The notes: generated from the letters alone by a model not told the origin. A stretch of DNA of 64,000 nt from Triglochin maritima (GCA_963682175.1 OY821777.1:2435501-2499500), one strand, 5' to 3'. Shown: positions 43,301 to 54,747, counted from the first letter of the stretch. Numbers and translations: made by a program.

Positions 43301-44362
43301 TCATATTTGTCTTCTTTTTTATCTGCAAATGATATTTGGTTCCCCCAGTAATGGAAAACATATTTAGATGAGTTCATTAGCAAGGACATTTGGATAAGTT
43401 AACTTATTGGAGTACAACAATTGCAAGTTTTGACAGAGGTAGATCTACTAATAACAGTATATGTTACTGTAGCTGATTTAAACATTTTTCAGAAATGAAG
43501 AAAGCTCGCAAATTCACATCACAAGATTAGTGAAGAAAAATATTTAGTGTTTTGTAGAATGGCCTTAATGACCTGAGATAGGTATTACTTTCAATTTATG
43601 CCAAAATATTCGCTATTTAAAATAGATAAATACGCCCCTCTGATGTAATAGTACTCATATTAGCCAGAGGACGTGGCTTAATTGAAAGGTGTGTAAACCT
43701 CTGGAAGAAACTAAGAGATACACATCAAACTGCATTTTTTAACTTGAAATTGTCTTATTGGTAACAGAAAATAGTTTCCAGTATACGTGTCACTTCCTAC
43801 ATTAGTAACAGAAATACAGAATATAATGTTGGTCGGTCCTGCAAATTTCCAGCATCCTTTACTTCACTGCTGATGATAGTGAAAGCAAGTTTAATTTTGA
43901 AAATAATGTATTTGCTTAAATTGGCAATAGGGTTACAGGAGCAGATACATCAGCATGTGACTGAAAAATGACACCTCCAGACAACAAATTCGTAAGGCGG
44001 AAAGAGACACTAAAATGGTTAAAAGAAGACGATTCACTTAAAAGCTCAAATTGTACCAAGGACTGCAACTGAAACCTTGCCCATTGACGCTTTTGGCTGG
44101 TGAGTATTTCTGGATTGTATGCTCGTATTTTTACTTCTGGTTGGGGTGAAAATCCTTTCAGTACTCTTACAACGTGGCGTTGCAGCTTCTGGAGTCGACC
44201 ATTGTTGTCATCGTCCTTGGATGAGAATACAACAGAAGGACGTGATGAACGAACAGTTGCTGCAGAGGTGGCGGCAGGAACTGCTCTCACAACATCCTCA
44301 GTTGCCTGCGTGAAATATGGAGTAGTCCATCCAGGACTACCAGAACCTTCTTTTTTGTCCAT
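32893..44362 (-). CDS. DENN (AEX-3) domain protein, probable Rab GEF, 18 exons, 810 aa
   Basis: DENN proteins exchange GDP for GTP on Rab GTPases and so steer vesicle traffic (family knowledge). Exons in gene order: 44362-44057, 42874-42686, 41844-41761, 41476-41417, 41187-41143, 39960-39761, 39659-39168, 38928-38805, 38718-38521, 38392-38303, 37699-37637, 36833-36759, 36617-36567, 35669-35592, 35208-35074, 34281-34174, 33191-33126, 32961-32893. They total 2,433 nt in one frame. uDENN (about 105-300) has VLFVYPPEKQLPLKYKDL and CCVLVEEIVQKPSG. An acidic linker (about 310-500) follows. cDENN (about 500-660) has STLTFHPLEHLHPLKYHR, IVPLIRPYQWQSLLMPVLPN and DFLDAPVPYI. dDENN (about 690-810) has SLSPYHATLVGESYLARKR and SVHTDLILSFYQKD. 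The linker carries a 24-residue in-frame duplication. It matches the plant-specific DENN family along its whole length. Confidence 0.94.
33900..33999 (+). mobile_element. SINE fragment in a DENN intron
   Basis: Shares the CAACAT, GCCTC-AGAGGC, CCTAAGCGAGG and GGATGTACGCAACCCTACC order with the tail of the other SINEs in the window, in plus orientation. No tRNA-like head is kept. Target duplications were not resolved. Confidence 0.6.
34747..34873 (+). mobile_element. Au-like SINE in a DENN intron
   Basis: Starts GAGGGCAGCCCATGGAGCAG, the usual head of Au SINEs. A box-A-like GTGGTTAAGG and a decayed box B (GATTTGAGG) follow. The tail GTAAAGGCTGTGAACAAATA fits the conserved Au end. It is divergent, so it is an old copy. 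Confidence 0.65.
37321..37376. repeat. Compound microsatellite GATA/TA/GA in a DENN intron
   Basis: Consecutive runs of about six GATA, eight TA and eight GA units. It lies in the intron between DENN exons 11 and 12. Confidence 0.9.
39278..39421 (-). repeat. 72-bp in-frame tandem duplication in DENN exon 7
   Basis: Two adjacent 24-codon units (39421-39350 and 39349-39278) both read NP-[YC]QGD-G-[SN]-TKFQDS. They have drifted by several codons. It sits in the acidic linker between uDENN and cDENN, where length variation is tolerated. Confidence 0.85.
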
Positions 44363-45891
44363 TCACACACTAATCAAATACCAAAAGATACACAATAGGA
44401 GTTACTACTGGAGTAGTAAAACATTTATTGACAAGCAAAGGTCATTTTCAATAAGAGCTAGTACACGGTATAGGTGCCAATATCAATTTAGGTTGCTATA
44501 TTGATGGCATTGTTTTTCAACATATGGAATTTCCAACCCCCTCTTATCTTCTCTGTTTTCTTTCATATAACTTTTGACTGCAACATGAATGAAAGAGCAT
44601 CCAATTTTGGCTTTGAATCACAAATCATTTGATTTAAAAAAAAACTATTTAGCAGGACACACATAAGAATAATGGAACGCATGATGAACTCTTACAGATA
44701 ATCCATAATTTGAGAAAGAACATCGTATGTTTTCAAAAATATTTGGGTTTTTTTTTCAGAGAAAAAACCACTGGTGTTCACAATTGTCAGAGTGTATTGC
44801 TGGAACTGGAAATTGAAATTGTCAGCATGTATTGGTGCAAATGCTGACGACTGAAGCACTACTGTAAGTAACAATTTTCCTTAAAAACACAATTAATCCA
44901 AAACAGTAACGATTAAAAGTTTAAAAGTAAATCAATGTCCAACCGGCACCACTCCTACTATCGTTGGCTTAATGATGCTTTCTATGTGGGTACGAGGCAC
45001 AAAATGAGATACACCATCCAGCAAACTAACTTAAAACGATAAAAATGACACCCAAATTTCACGGTCTGGAAAGCAAAATTTTCAACTTCCCACACGCCAA
45101 GGTGTCAACAAGCACTCCGAAAACACATAATTATGCATCCGAATCGTGTTGGCCGAACGCGTACAAAATCCAGTACTTCCATCAATTACAAAATGAAAAC
45201 TAATGCCAATGATCTAAATTTAAACAGAAAAAAAATATATCAGCTCACCAAGCCCATCTTCCTAAAACCAAACCAACTCCCCTTCATCAACTCAAACTCA
45301 AAAACAAGTCATCAGAACCACTCCGAATCCTACCTACCATCCCATTAAACACAACTTGCCCTTGAGCTACTCTCAACCAGTAAGCTCCCACCATTTGAAT
45401 TACACGAAACCGTTCCCTCCGATCAAAAAACCCATAAAAAAACCTAAAACCAAAGGTGTAATTTTCGAGCTTGCAAATCGAAACCTCGCGGAAACGAGAT
45501 TACCGTGGCGAAACGGGATCAGTTGCGAGGAGCTTCACGGATCACGATCGGCCATGGGAAGGGAGGAATCGGATCGAATTGGTTATTCGATTCCGAGGGT
45601 GGAAGTGTTCGATTTGGGAGGAAAAGAAGCGAAAGGAAAGGAAGTGTGGAATAATGGAAATGGGATTAATGATGGGAGTGGACGTATTTGGCTTTGGCTC
45701 TGCTGTGTTACGTGATTAAAGTATGGGATATAAAAGTTATTATAGGTGGGAATTTTGGTCGTCGGGTCAGGGGAGGTGAGGGAATGCTAATGGGCACCGC
45801 GAGTGAGGGTAACGCAGAAGTGAGTGTGAACGTCATTATTGAACCCACGAGACGAATTTCCCAAGTTTGTTTTGTTCTACTATTTTTTACA
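44363..45891. other. DENN upstream region
   Basis: Should hold the promoter and 5' UTR of the DENN gene. The segment 45470-45640 is less AT-rich than its surroundings and may be transcribed leader. The open frames there (45356-45719) overlap in two frames and match no family that I know. No transposon ends are recognised before 45892. Confidence 0.45.
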
Positions 45892-46107
45892 AGGGAAATG
45901 TTTGTTGAACGCAGCGCGTCACGGACGTCACGGACGCGTTCTACGTGGACATCCATGTCAGCCCTTACGTGGCCAAAGCATGAATGTTTTTTTGTTTTTT
46001 CTTCCTGATGTCAACTCAAATCACATTAAATGCGTTTCAACTCAGCACGTTCTCTCTCCACCCAAATACAAATATGATTACACTCTTTCTTTCTTCTTCA
46101 TTCTTTC

Positions 46108-46369
46108 TCTCCAGAATAAATCACCATTTCGAAGAAGCGTCTGATGCCGACTCCCAGGATTCTTCACAACGTAAGCAGCGTGAATGAGACGGTGCGAAGA
46201 CTTCCTGATGTTCTTGTCAACGCTCCGTGGTGAAGACTTACGTCTGTTCGGTTTATGTTGTACATCTCTCCGTAATAAATCACCATTTCGAGTAAGATAT
46301 TACGTCGAAGAAGTGTCTGATGCCGACTCCCAAGGTTCTTCACAACGTAAGCAGCGTGAATGAGACGGT
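46108..46369. repeat. Duplicated block inside the 46-kb unit
   Basis: Copies at about 46108-46193 and 46266-46369 share AATAAATCACCATTTCGA, GTCTGATGCCGACTCCCA and GTAAGCAGCGTGAATGAGAC. Copy 2 has an extra stretch of about 18 bp after the shared CACCATTTCGA. Confidence 0.85.
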
Positions 46370-46640
46370 CATGTTTAAGTCTTACATCTTCTTTCCGATT
46401 TACTGGGAAAATATATATTATTTTTGTAATTTGTGTGTGTTTGTGTTTGTAATGGAAATCTGAGATGCTATTTTTTTCCTAAACGTAATTCTTGTGGGGT
46501 AAAATATACAGTGGGAGATTTGTTGAGTTTGTGCGGGGGTGGCAGGGGGTGGCAGGGGGAGATTTTTTGTTTCGACATCATATTATTGCATTCCATATAT
46601 TGATTCGTTTATTCCGACAATAATGAAGCCATATATTATT

Positions 46641-48140
46641 CTGGACTGCAAATACACTTATTCCGGACTGCAAATACACTTATTCCGGACAGCAAATACA
46701 CTTATTCCGGACAACAAGTCCACTTATTCCGGACAAACTTTATGTTCCGTTTCTGGACACACTTTATTCTTAAACCGGACAACAAATACACTTATTCCGG
46801 ACAACAAATACACTTATTCCGGACTGCAAATACACTTATTCCGGACAAACTTTATGTTCCGTTTCTGGACACACTTTATTCTTAAACCGGACAACAAATA
46901 CACTTATTCCGGACAGCAAATACACTTATTCCGGACAAACTTTCTGTTCCGTTTCTGGTCACATTTTCTTCTTATTCTGGACAACTACACTTATTCCGGA
47001 CTGCAAATACACTTATTCCGGACAGCAAATACACTTATTCCGGACAACAAATCAACTTATTCCGGACAAACTTTATGTTCCGTTTCTGGACACACTTTAT
47101 TCTTAAACCGGACAACAAATACACTTATTCCGGACAACAAATACACTTATTCCGGACAGCAAATACACTTATTCCGGACAAACTTTCTGTTCCGTTTCTG
47201 GACACACTTTCTTCTTATTCTGGACAACTACACTTATTCCGGACTGCAAATACACTTATTCCGGACAGCAAATACACTTATTCCGGACAACAAATCAACT
47301 TATTCCGGACAAACTTTATGTTCCGTTTCTGGACACACTTTATTCTTAAACCGGACAACAAATACACTTATTCCGGACAACAAATACACTTATTCCGGAC
47401 AGCAAATACACTTATTCCGGACAAACTTTCTGTTCCGTTTCTGGACACACTTTCTTCTTATTCTGGACAACTACACTTATTCCGGACTGCAAATACACTT
47501 ATTCCGGACAGCAAATACACTTATTCCGGACAACAAATCAACTTATTCCGGACAAACTTTATGTTCCGTTTCTGGACACACTTTATTCTTAAACCGGACA
47601 ACAAATACACTTATTCCGGACAACAAATACACTTATTCCGGACAGCAAATACACTTATTCCGGACAAACTTTCTGTTCCGTTTCTGGACACACTTTCTTC
47701 TTATTCTGGACAACTACACTTATTCCGGACTGCAAATACACTTATTCCGGATAGCAAATACACTTATTCCGGACAACAAATCAACTTATTCCGGACAAAC
47801 TTTATGTTCCGTTTCTGGACACACTTTATTCTTAAACCGGACAACAAATACACTTATTCCGGACAACAAATACACTTATTCCGGACAGCAAATACACTTA
47901 TTCCGGACAAACTTTCTGTTCCGTTTCTGGACACACTTTCTTCTTATTCTGGACAACTATACTTATTCCGGACTGCAAATACACTTATTCCGGACAAACT
48001 TTATGTTCCGTTTCTGGACACACTTTATTCTTAAACCGGACAACAAATACACTTATTCCGGACAACAAATACACTTATTCCGGACTGCAAATACACTTAT
48101 TCCGTACAACAATATACACTTATTCCGGACAGACACATAA
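46641..48140. repeat. 22-bp minisatellite with exact 243-bp higher-order repeat
   Basis: The base unit is close to AAATACACTTATTCCGGACA plus two variable bases. Variant units (with TTTCTGGACACACTTT) recur in fixed order. The marker CAAATCAAC falls at 47048, 47291, 47534 and 47777, each exactly 243 bp apart, so at least three full higher-order copies are present. Shorter, less regular versions flank them at 46641-46980 and 47960-48140. Because 243 is a multiple of 3 and the base unit lacks stops on the plus strand, open frames of 533 codons (46539-48140) and 319 codons (47075-48034) appear. These are by-products of the repeat. Confidence 0.95.
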
Positions 48141-48500
48141 CGTAAACAGGACAAACACATAATGTAAACTGCACACACACATAAAGTAAGCTAGACAAAT
48201 TAAGTTGATCCAACGTAAAACTTAAAAACAAATATTTTATTATGATAAGTGTGGGCTCTGCACGAATAATGAGACTGCACGATGTCCTAGGGTCTGCACA
48301 CTGTCTTATCTGTGTATTGGGAAATGAATCGTTCAACTTAAAGAACCGGCGTTTTTTAAAAAGACCAAAACGCGCGAAGAGAAATTTCGCTGACTGGACG
48401 CTGACTCAAAGAAAAATATCTGAGCTGTACAGATCCACGTAAGGCGCGTCCGTGACGCGCGCGTCCGTCTATAACTACTTTTTTTATAAACAACATTTCA

Positions 48501-49146
48501 TATTTTACATTCTTTCTGAGTAATTACCTTGTACACATACATGTACAACGTAGTACCAGTCAAATTTAGAAAAAACTCATAACATTATGTATTTACTTCA
48601 TTGTTAAATTAAAATTTTGGACCAGAAAGAAGGACCATGGTGGTCATTAAAAAAATGACATGGGACGTCTTGGTGTAGCATGGACCATGGTGGTCATTAA
48701 AAAAAAACCATTGCTTAGATTAAAATTTGACATTGGGGCTACCTATATAACATTAACACATCTAATGCAAAAGATAAGTACAGTGTAAAGTCTAGTAAAT
48801 TTATATGAAAATGTCAAAGTGCTACTGGATTTTGAAATAATTAGATCATTATTTCGCTAATTATGCTGGGTTATATCTCCCAATCTAGTGTTCGACCAGT
48901 CCCTTTCTTAAGAATTTCCTTCTTAACCTTTTCTATTTGTACTATACACTTAATCATACTATACACGATAATGCAAGACTAATACTTGCGTGAAATCGTT
49001 GCATTTCAATAATTGAATATTATGTTCATTTTGTTGACATTGTGGTTGTCATCTTTTGGAAACTGCCTGACATTTAGGAGGTGATTAGCATTCGCAAAGT
49101 TCATAGAAGTCTGAAACCTTGGTTCCTTAAAGTTCCTCTAAATTCA
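48501..49146. other. AT-rich spacer with a short direct repeat
   Basis: GGACCATGGTGGTCATTA plus an A run occurs at 48632-48655 and 48682-48706, a 50-bp period. Nothing else is recognised. Confidence 0.6.
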
Positions 49147-50554
49147 GGGGTCATTGTTTGTCGCCGGAAAACTACTTAAATCGCTCCAACAATTACCTTG
49201 TTGCCCTTAACAATTCATTTAATACACATTTCGTCTCGTCTCTTAAAATTAAATTTCTACCTACGTTTTCCTCATTTTCCCAGTACAAACACCACGAAAA
49301 TGTCTGGTCAAGTGTCTGAATTCGGTGAAATAAGCTCAGGAAAAAAATCAAGTCGGACGTCTAGGTAAAACGCCCCCTAGGGGAGGCCTCTTAGCCAGAC
49401 GCCCCCCCATGGTGGAGGCGTCTTAGCCAGACCCCCCCCCCCCCCCCCCCCCCCTCCATGGCGGAGGCGTCTGTCTAAGACGCCTCACCCAAGGGGGGAG
49501 CGTCTAGCTAAGACGCCCCATCCTAAAAAAATTAAAAAAATCTTAAAATTATACGGTGTATTATCTCAAATTATTTGATGTTCATTTGCAAGTTTTCGGT
49601 GGTAACGGGTCGGATTACAATGAGTTTTTTGCAAGTGATAAAGATTCAAAAAAATTCCAAATCCAACAATTTTTAAGATCCAAAATCCCACGGCGGTAAA
49701 ACATCCCGACTTATAAATACCACCTCGACATGTCGTTCGGGGGTCGTTCAGGGGAAATTTTTTGGATTTTCAAATTATTGGTGTTGGAAATTTTTGAATT
49801 TTCATCGCTTGCAAAAACTTGTTGTAAGGTAAGATAACGGACAGTCGACTGTTTGCTTCTCGGTCTACCGAACATGTTCTATGCGGATGACCGAGTTTCC
49901 ATCGGTCCACCGTGATCATAAAGACAATAAGTTTTTGATCTTCCTGGAATCATTGGGTCGGTTTACCAATCTCTACCCGGTCATCTGAATATTTATCCTC
50001 AGTAGCTTCAATATTTCTCTGGAAATCTCTATTCGGTTAGCTTCGACATTTCTCTGGAAATCTCTATTCGGTGTACCGAATGGGTATCGGTCATCCGAAT
50101 ATAGTAATTATTAACTTATTAATTAATTAATTTAGCAATTATCTAAATTTATAATCAATTATCTTTTTAATAAAAAATATAAAAAAAATTGCGGGCGTCT
50201 TAGACAGACGCCCCCCTATGGGCGGGTGTCTGGGTAAAACGTCCACCATGGGGGAGGCGTCTTGGCCAGACGTCGCCCCCATGGGAAGGGCGGATCTGGC
50301 GAACGCCTGCTATTATTATTATTATTTTATTAAAAAGATGTTGGATATTTTATCAGATTCGAGTACACCGGGACGTCTGTTGGCTCATTACTGACCTCCA
50401 AAACATTATTTTTTATGATTATAAGAGGAAGATGAAGAGAGATGTGTGATAGGAGGATAAAATGTCACGTTATAGCAGTAGAAACGAGAGAAGAGCAAAA
50501 TGGTAATCTGTACGGACGATTTAAGTAGTTTTCCGACGATGAATAACAGTTCAG
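49147..50554. mobile_element. Non-autonomous TIR DNA transposon, 1.4 kb, with GC-rich hairpins
   Basis: Left end (49147-49206) and inverted right end (50495-50554) share CGGAAAACTACTTAAATCG and ATTACC-TTGC blocks over about 50 bp. Flanks TAAATTCA (49139-49146) and TAAATTTA (50555-50562) fit an 8-bp target duplication with one change. The same end begins another copy at 63892. Inside, two GC-rich patches (49365-49530, 50190-50305) repeat GACGCC and GGCGTC in alternating orientation, and a 24-nt C tract sits at 49432-49455. No transposase was found. The superfamily is unclear (hAT- or Mutator-like). Confidence 0.75.
49432..49455. repeat. Poly-C tract of 24 nt
   Basis: An uninterrupted run of 24 C lies in the first GC-rich patch of the TIR element. 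Such a run on the opposite strand is poly-G and is prone to length error in sequencing. Confidence 0.85.
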
Positions 50555-50562
50555 TAAATTTA

Positions 50563-51399
50563 TAATGGAAGTTTTGAAGTCAATTTAAGTACATGTTTTT
50601 AAATCATGAAATTTATCTTGGATCTCAAGTTTTATATTTTTTTAATCGCAATACCGATCACTCAAAAAAATTCTAGAAGTTCAGTTCCTTATTTTTTTTG
50701 AAGCTTTTTTAAATATCAATCACACCCCTAGCTTGGGTTGGAGAATTTATGATGTTGCGATGGCACATCGTCTAGTTAGATCTTGCCATGAGATAAAAAT
50801 AGACTATTTTCGAGTAATTGTTTCTGACGTCACAGTTATTAGCTTATAACATTCTTGAATAGTTCTTGGATCAAAAGATATTATTAGAATGTTTTAGTTT
50901 TCTAATTTGAAAGAATTTCCTCTCAGTAGCCGCGTTATAATCAGGATGCTAATAACAAAGGAAACAAACAGAGTATTATAGTTGGGATTCAAAAAAGACA
51001 TGCATGACGCGATTATGTGAAACAACGTCTTATTTGATGTTCGATCGTACAAAGTTGCAAAAACAATTCCTACTACACACAAAATTCAATCAACGTAAAG
51101 CAAAGTCCACATTAAGTGGTAGGGAGCAGTTGACGTGACACTAAACGGAGGGATTATTGATGTTCTCCAAAGTTCCACGTCGTTGAAGGAAACAGTTGAC
51201 AATTATGATAAAAAACAGTTGACAATCAAAATTCAACTTGACCCATCTAATATCATCTTTCCTAACCTAGAAAATTTACTCGATAAGTGATAACTCATGT
51301 CCATATTATTTGCAATTTTGCTTCACGTGCATAATATATCGGCTATGAAAATCTTATACCTCTCGTAATTTTGAAATCAAGCAAAAAAGTGAACCTAAC
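50563..51399. other. AT-rich spacer
   Basis: No gene, repeat end or known element is recognised in this stretch. Confidence 0.5.
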
Positions 51400-51835
51400 A
51401 AAGCTCGATTTGGTTCAAAGTGGTTTAATCGTTAATGATGTCAGCATTTTATGGACCTAACTGATTCCATAATAGGGGTCCAAAGTTTATGACTTAAAAA
51501 GTTAGAACGATCAACACAAAAAAACTATTATCATACCTGAAGTGGTTGGCTATTTGGTAGCACTAGTAAAAGAGGTGAGGAACGACGAAGTGGTGAAAAC
51601 TGAAAACTAAAACCCTAAACAAAAGGTTATTTTTTAGTTATTTCCAGAGAAAAATCAATAAGTAAAACTAAAACCAGGCGAACCGCAAATTGACCATGTA
51701 GAAAACCCGATTGGTTTGACAATTCAATTTGCTTCGCGTCGTTCAGACCGGAGTTCTATTTTTATCATGGAGCGACCATTTTACCTCTAGTTCCGGTCTA
51801 GTTTTAAAAATAGAGAATGAAATAATCAAACAACG
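51400..51835. mobile_element. Old degraded relative of the 54.8-kb hAT MITE
   Basis: GATTTGGTTCAAAGTGGTTT and the following ATGATGTCAGCAT order match the left half of the element at 54756-55363, and the right side has decayed GGTTC/CCGG blocks. Ends and target duplication are lost. Confidence 0.5.
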
Positions 51836-51931
51836 AAACAATTAATAATAAAATCATTTATTGTTTTTTTGCAAATATAAAATAGGGAAAAAATCAAATT
51901 AAAATTATTTTAAAAAAATCAAAATAAACCA

Positions 51932-52205
51932 GTGTTCAGGCACCGCCTAGGCGAGCCTAGGCGTCCGGTCGCCTGGGCGATCGCCTAGGCGGTTGTGCGA
52001 CCACCCAGGTCTGGGCGGTAATTTTATTTTTTTTAATTCAATTAATTTTCATAAAATAGATAAAAATCAGGAAAATCAGGAAAAATAGAAAAAATACACA
52101 AATATTTTCTAAAAATACCATACATGTTTAGGCTTCGAAAAGACACCTAGTTCCTCGACCAAGGCCTCACTAGGCACCCCCTCTACCCGCCTAAACACTT
52201 AGGTA
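51932..52205. mobile_element. Possible MITE with CGCCTAGGCG palindromes
   Basis: Left edge CAGTGTTCAGGC is followed by several GCCTAGGCG-like palindromes. The right edge is GCCTAAACACTT, a rough inverse of the left. No target duplication was found, so limits and class are tentative. Confidence 0.4.
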
Positions 52206-52296
52206 TACAATTTATTACTTAGTAGTACGATTACAAAGTAACTCAGAGTTCATACAATAGTAGATAAAAGAGAAATTAGAATTACAAGCTAACTAA

Positions 52297-52524
52297 CTAA
52301 TTCCATTGGACACATTGATCTAATGTCCAATTGGGAACCATATCATATCCTCCACCACCATCAGAGTCGTCGGAGTGGTTCTCATTCGGATTGTCGACGT
52401 AGACATCATCTTCTTCAGTTTCTTCATCGTCGGTTTGGACATATTGCTCGTCGATGTTCATTGGTGGTTGAGAACTCGATGCACCTGGATCTCTAGAACT
52501 GATGTGAACGATGACATCATCCAT
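52297..52524 (-). CDS. Short acidic open frame, unknown
   Basis: A 75-codon frame is rich in Asp and Glu (TDDEETEEDDVYVD) and ends in WTLDQCVQWN. It lies inside the transposon-rich block next to the CCTAGG-palindrome element. Acidic tails of this kind occur near the end of some plant hAT transposases, but I cannot show homology. It could equally be chance or a relic. Confidence 0.25.
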   Translation of the reverse strand: MDDVIVHISSRDPGASSSQPPMNIDEQYVQTDDEETEEDDVYVDNPNENHSDDSDGGGGYDMVPNWTLDQCVQWN

Positions 52525-53640
52525 GCCACGACCTAATTAATTAACTGTTAATTAAAAACGAATAAATTGTTGATATTAAATAATTACGATAATGATTATT
52601 AATATATTTTGTTGCTTGTTGAAAGAGTTTTAGAGAGAAGAATAAAAATAATGACGTGACAACAAATATTGTAGTGCGACTGAGTGGATTGGGTAATGGT
52701 TAAGGATTTTGTAGGGAGGTTGGTTTGTGCTGACGTGACGGAGAAAGAAGCTGACGTGACTTAGAGAAAAACCAAAGCGTCCGAAAACTACCCGGACGCT
52801 GTTAATGATGCTCTTATTTATTTTCTAGCTCAATCATAGTGGAGCCTTTTTCGAGAGCCGAGCTAAGGAGGATGAGTCGAGTTTGAGCCCAAACAAGAGT
52901 TTAGAACCTTAATTATTTTTAATGTAAGTGTTTGAGGTTGTGTTTAGATATATTAGTTTAATTTAAGATTTAACATCTTGTCATTTGTGGATATGTTAGC
53001 TCAGTAATTTTCCATCGGAAATTGTAATTCAGTATGTTATATTGAAAATTTGAAAAGTCGCTCTCATACAAAAGTTGTCAAAAGGAAATCTTTAGTTGAG
53101 ATGTGGAATTCAGAAAACTCACATCATTTATCCTAAATTGGGTCATTCAAATTAATAAAATTTTCTATTACTTCTTCTAATATCACAAGTATGGTCATAT
53201 GTACATCAACATAGGTTTTTGAGGCGCGGATATGGGTTAAACTCCGTGGAAATTAAAGTAAGTATTACCGATCTAATAGCAAATGATTTTTTTCTTATTA
53301 CCATCATTTTGCAGTGACACGTTTATCCAAAAATGCAATTAAAAAAAGTCTAATCATGTTTTCTACAAATCTTAGATTTGTATATCACACCATTTAAAAG
53401 ATCCATGGGATTTACAAAATAGCACATCTAAACACAACCTAGGAGTTTCAACACTTCTCAAAGGAAGGTTGTGGGGGAAATAAAGGACAGATCCAAGTTT
53501 AGGCATGTTATATGTTGCACATTGAAACAATTTTCCTAGTTGGGTGCTTCTCCATGGATACTTTGAATTTTGTCTGAGTTCTTCTTGTACATAGATTTTC
53601 AGGTTATAACCAGAACAATGAAAGATATTGGACAAGCTGA
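52525..53640. other. AT-rich region with a small hairpin
   Basis: An 8-bp perfect inverted repeat AGCGTCCG/CGGACGCT with a short loop lies at about 52777-52801, following two GCTGACGTGAC copies. This could be the end of an unrecognised MITE. No gene is identified. Confidence 0.4.
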
Positions 53641-53942
53641 AATGCTGTCTGAATTACAGAGGCAGAGGAACTCCACAACAGAGGCAGTGTTGGAATTATA
53701 ACCAGAGGTTAAACAGAAAAATCAATGTTTAGAATGGGATACAAGGACCAGGAGTTCATTCAGCCTTGAACTTGAAAAATAAGTGTCAAGTGGTTCTTGG
53801 AATGAAAACAGTGCAGATATGGCTTCCAATGTGACATTAGGCATGGATATGGGACGTGAAACATTTTTGGATCTGGGAGGAGGAAAACTTGACCAACATG
53901 TCAAGCACAAATGTGCAAAGCTTCTTGGTTACTACAAGTGAG
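53600..53942 (+). pseudogene. Unrecognised gene-like fragment with a splice-donor-like end
   Basis: The plus strand reads GQAEMLSELQRQRNSTTEAV, a stop, and later METFLDL-like acidic sequence ending LLGYYK before GTGAGTT. In-frame stops at about 53700 and 53779 split it. It looks like a decayed exon of something, but I know no match. It could be part of the FBL15-like copy or unrelated. Confidence 0.3.
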
Positions 53943-54747
53943 TTCTCATATTGTCCATTCCTCATTGTTATATGTAGTCTATCAGATTATCTATCTTTAC
54001 ACCTTCAGTTCTATTTGTAAACATGATCGGCCACATGTATCTTTTATGTTATACAACTTCAAAGTAGAAATAAGTAAATAACAAACTCTCTATGATCGCA
54101 TACTGCTGCTCATGTGTATGTTCGTCTCAATCTTAATGTATCAAATATGAATAATAATATTCTTTTATTAGGATGTCAGGAGTTAGTTTTCCTTAGCTAC
54201 TTTCACTTGTGAGAAAAAATTCAACATGATGCCACTTTCTGCTCTCTAAGTTAAAGAAAAATTAGATTAGTATGCAAAAAAAACCCATCATTATATCATC
54301 TAGATATTGATTTTAGCCTTTCATCATAGAGGAGTTTTCTTTTAGCATACTCCGAAGATTGTTAATGGTGAAATATCTAGTCCAACACCATATCAAGCTG
54401 CTGACAAAGATTTCATTTGGTCAGGTTCCTGTGATCAAGATATCTTCCCATTCCATTTCAAAGCTGAATGTCCTAAGCCGATCATTTCAGCATAGATTCT
54501 CCACATTCAGAGTACATTTGGTCAGGTTTACGTGTTGCAATGATTAGGAATAGTTCCACATCAGATAAGCAGAGTTGTGCTATTGGAGTTTAAAGCCCAT
54601 CGATCTCACATTTTCAAGTTAATTTTTGTGGTGTGTAGGAGATCCATGATTCCCTGCTTCAAATGGTACCAACTAATTGTATGTGTTGGGTCCAAAACAT
54701 GATTCCGTCGTGAGCAAAGATGGTAGCAAGGGCGGGCGCTTAAAGTA
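53943..54747. other. AT-rich spacer left of the hAT MITE
   Basis: I see nothing supported here. Short open frames show no family signal. Confidence 0.5.

Larger units (their letters stand above)
45892..48500. mobile_element. Inverted-repeat-bounded unit (about 2.6 kb) filled with a minisatellite
   Basis: Near-terminal inverted arms rich in CGCGTCACGGAC lie at 45911-45952 and 48432-48470. Just outside them are GAAATGTT (left) and its inverse AACATTTC (right). The flanking T-rich bases resemble each other (TATTTTTTAC and TATTTTAC) but give no exact target duplication. Inside are a duplicated 90-bp block, the 22-bp array and an AT-rich tail. No transposase is seen, so if it is a DNA transposon it is non-autonomous. 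The TE call is inference; the inverted arms and array are direct observation. Confidence 0.55.

Noticed and set aside
46539..48140. 533-codon plus-strand open frame as a protein-coding gene
   Set aside because: It follows entirely from a stop-free 22-bp minisatellite with a period divisible by three. A second 319-codon frame overlaps it in another phase, and the peptide is a simple repeat with no known fold.
46641..48140. CRISPR-like array
   Set aside because: The repeats are 22 bp, tandem and without unique spacers, and the genome is a plant.
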